From contig NZ_JACHCM010000007.1 of assembly GCF_014200755.1 (NCBI RefSeq), positions 84,833 to 148,832 on the forward strand: 64,000 bases of DNA, written 5' to 3'. The position numbers were made by a program, and so were the translations under genes. This document shows, piece by piece, positions 63,093 through 64,000 of the stretch; the stretch's first letter is position 1, and the number at the start of each line of letters is the position of its first letter. The notes under the pieces are model-generated. The model was not told where the DNA came from. It saw only the letters and a program-made list of their open reading frames with translations, and searched no databases. Source of the stretch: Rhodanobacter sp. ANJX3 (lineage in GTDB: Bacteria > Pseudomonadota > Gammaproteobacteria > Xanthomonadales > Rhodanobacteraceae).

Positions 63093-63537
63093 GGAGTTTC
63101 CGTGCGTGATTCGAAGTACGTGGTTCTGGCCCCGGCGCTGCCGCGGCATCCCCTGTGCAAAACGACGTTGGGACAAGTTACATCCGCCGAAGCGTAACCC
63201 ATTCGCCATTTTGGCGTCGCAGCACTGCAGCATAGGTATGGACCAGGGCCGAGCTGGTTCGTCCGGCTTTGGGTCGCGGTCCAGATGAGCGCGACGAATC
63301 TTGCGCTTCGATGCTTGTGGCATCATTGGCCGCCGCGTTTTTGACAGAAACCGGGTCGATTCGCCGCTCGTTGCCTCGAAGAACCTCTGGAACCAGGGAC
63401 CGTATGCCTCGTTACGTTGATCTTTGCGTTCATCTCGTTACGCTTCGCGGCGGTCGGAATGCCGTTCGCCAGGGCGCTCGGTCTGGACGCTCGCCTTGCC
63501 AGGCCGCTGCCTTTTTCCCGCTGACCGACGTCGACTG
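63093..63537. other. Intergenic region between the POT transporter and dgkA
   Basis: About 445 bases between divergent genes. The proximal half shows no feature. The distal half holds a 19-residue frame (from about 63283) and a 44-residue frame that touches dgkA, described separately. No terminator or RNA gene seen. Confidence 0.45.
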
Positions 63538-63538
63538 A
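63404..63538 (+). CDS. Possible 44-residue leader reading frame before dgkA
   Basis: Frame MPRYVDLCVHLVTLRGGRN... running to TGA, whose last base is the first base of the dgkA ATG (TGATG). AGGGA lies about 4 nt upstream of the start. The overlap suggests coupled translation, but the sequence is Arg-rich, unrecognised and may be coincidental. Included only as a candidate. Confidence 0.25.
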   Translation: MPRYVDLCVHLVTLRGGRNAVRQGARSGRSPCQAAAFFPLTDVD

Positions 63539-63909
63539 TGGCGGCCGAAGGTTTTCGTGGTCCCAAGCAGCTCTGGATGGCGTTCCAGTGGTCGATGAAA
63601 GGCTTGCGCGCGGGCTGGCGCCACGAGGCGTCGTTCCGGCTGGAGGCCTGTCTGGCCATTGCGCTGATTCCGCTTGGCCTGTGGCTGGGCAACGGCGCGC
63701 TGGAGAAGCTGGCGCTGGTCTTTCCGCCGATGCTGGTGCTGTCGGCCGAGCTGCTCAATTCGGCCATCGAGGCGGTAGTGGACAAGGTCAGCCCCGAATT
63801 CCACGAGCTGGCCGGCCGCGCCAAGGACATGGGATCGGCCGCGGTGTTCGTGTTGCTGGTGCTGGTGACGCTGAGCTGGGGTTTGATCCTGCTGCCGCGC
63901 TGGTTCTAA
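63538..63909 (+). CDS. dgkA: Diacylglycerol kinase (DgkA)
   Basis: 123 aa from the ATG at 63538, integral inner-membrane trimeric kinase recycling diacylglycerol to phosphatidic acid. An amphipathic N-terminus with WSMKGLRAGWRHEASFRLE is followed by three membrane helices; active-site elements ELLNSAIEAVVDKVSPEFHELAGRAKDMGSAAV are in order. The TAA stop at 63907-63909 is immediately adjacent to the IS end, so transcription downstream is interrupted. Confidence 0.94.
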   Translation: MAAEGFRGPKQLWMAFQWSMKGLRAGWRHEASFRLEACLAIALIPLGLWLGNGALEKLALVFPPMLVLSAELLNSAIEAVVDKVSPEFHELAGRAKDMGSAAVFVLLVLVTLSWGLILLPRWF

Positions 63910-64000
63910 GAGCCTGTTTACGATCTTCTGAGTAGGAGGGCCAGGAAGGCCAAATGGATGAACTGTAGGCTAGTGTTGAGCTGGCGCTCGCAGTTCTTCC
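63910..64000 (-). mobile_element. IS5-family element, terminal part (continues off the right edge)
   Basis: The sequence from 63910 starts with GAGCCTGTTTACGATC, a terminal inverted repeat of IS5-like elements common in Xanthomonadales. It reads on the minus strand into the conserved C-terminus of the transposase. The insertion lies exactly after the TAA of dgkA; TAA is a possible target duplication for this group. The other end is outside the window. Confidence 0.85.
63918..64000 (-). CDS. IS5-family transposase, C-terminal end (partial)
   Basis: Minus-strand frame translating KNCERQLNTSLQFIHLAFLA and ending LLLRRS-stop at 63918-63920. This is the C-terminus seen in many DDE transposases of the IS5 family, where it follows the catalytic Glu region. 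Only 27 residues are present; integrity of the rest is unknown. Confidence 0.85.
   Translation of the reverse strand, partial: KNCERQLNTSLQFIHLAFLALLLRRS

Overview
The window is GC-rich chromosomal DNA with densely packed genes, short gaps and many 1-4 nt start/stop overlaps. Gene content and order point to a gammaproteobacterium of the Xanthomonadales/Lysobacterales, most likely a Rhodanobacteraceae (Dyella/Frateuria/Rhodanobacter-like). The supporting evidence is: aroK-aroB-WGR-hemE; pilT-pilU beside proC-yggT; pyrB-ruvX-yqgE-tonB-gshB abutting pilGHIJ-chpA; a lipase with its steric foldase; and RegB/RegA. No rRNA, tRNA, CRISPR array or prophage was seen. The genus is an inference.

Layout. 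1-641: 5' end of valS (leaves the left edge). 990-1946: secreted GH16 glucanase, followed by a REP-like palindrome (1989-2103). 2123-6223 (minus): an SDR protein lacking the catalytic residues, hemE, a WGR protein, aroB, aroK. 6285-10410: mixed housekeeping genes (YeeZ-like, YbjQ, glycerate-kinase-like P-loop kinase, pdxH, yjbQ, BtuF-like). 10697-17024: pgaABCD-type exopolysaccharide operon, with an autotransporter-type extended signal peptide on PgaA. 17191-18587 (minus): proC-yggT. 18991-21304: pilT, pilU. 21390-23834 (minus): BON protein and a large lipoprotein. 23962-27854 (minus): gshB-tonB-yqgE-ruvX-pyrB.

28246-40415 is the type IV pilus chemosensory (Pil-Chp) locus: pilG, pilH, pilI, pilJ, a 2080-residue chpA, a CheB-like gene and a chpC/cheW gene. 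There is no pilK (CheR) methyltransferase. The CheB-like protein has Ala where the catalytic Ser should be and Asn where the receiver Asp should be. Both adaptation enzymes therefore look lost or dead in this cluster. Sequences with sigma-54 (-24/-12) spacing lie upstream of both pilG and pilU, which could co-regulate the motor and its sensory system.

40451-50314: rsmE, a small exported protein, bioA, gspN, hisN-like phosphatase, lipase plus foldase (minus), nudE-cysQ-mazG and an exported GSGD-repeat protein. 50327-55382 (minus): SLC13/ArsB-type permease, GST, ybbP-ybbA; tesA diverges from ybbA with overlapping start codons. 56169-57948: OmpR-type regulator and a histidine kinase with a degenerate ATP-binding domain. 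58003-59361: fused SCOT-type CoA transferase. 59471-61471: RegA and RegB redox regulators. 61539-63092: POT peptide transporter. 63538-63909: dgkA, followed at its stop codon by the end of an IS5-family element that leaves the right edge.

Gene functions come from reading the translations and motifs by eye. No database search was run.
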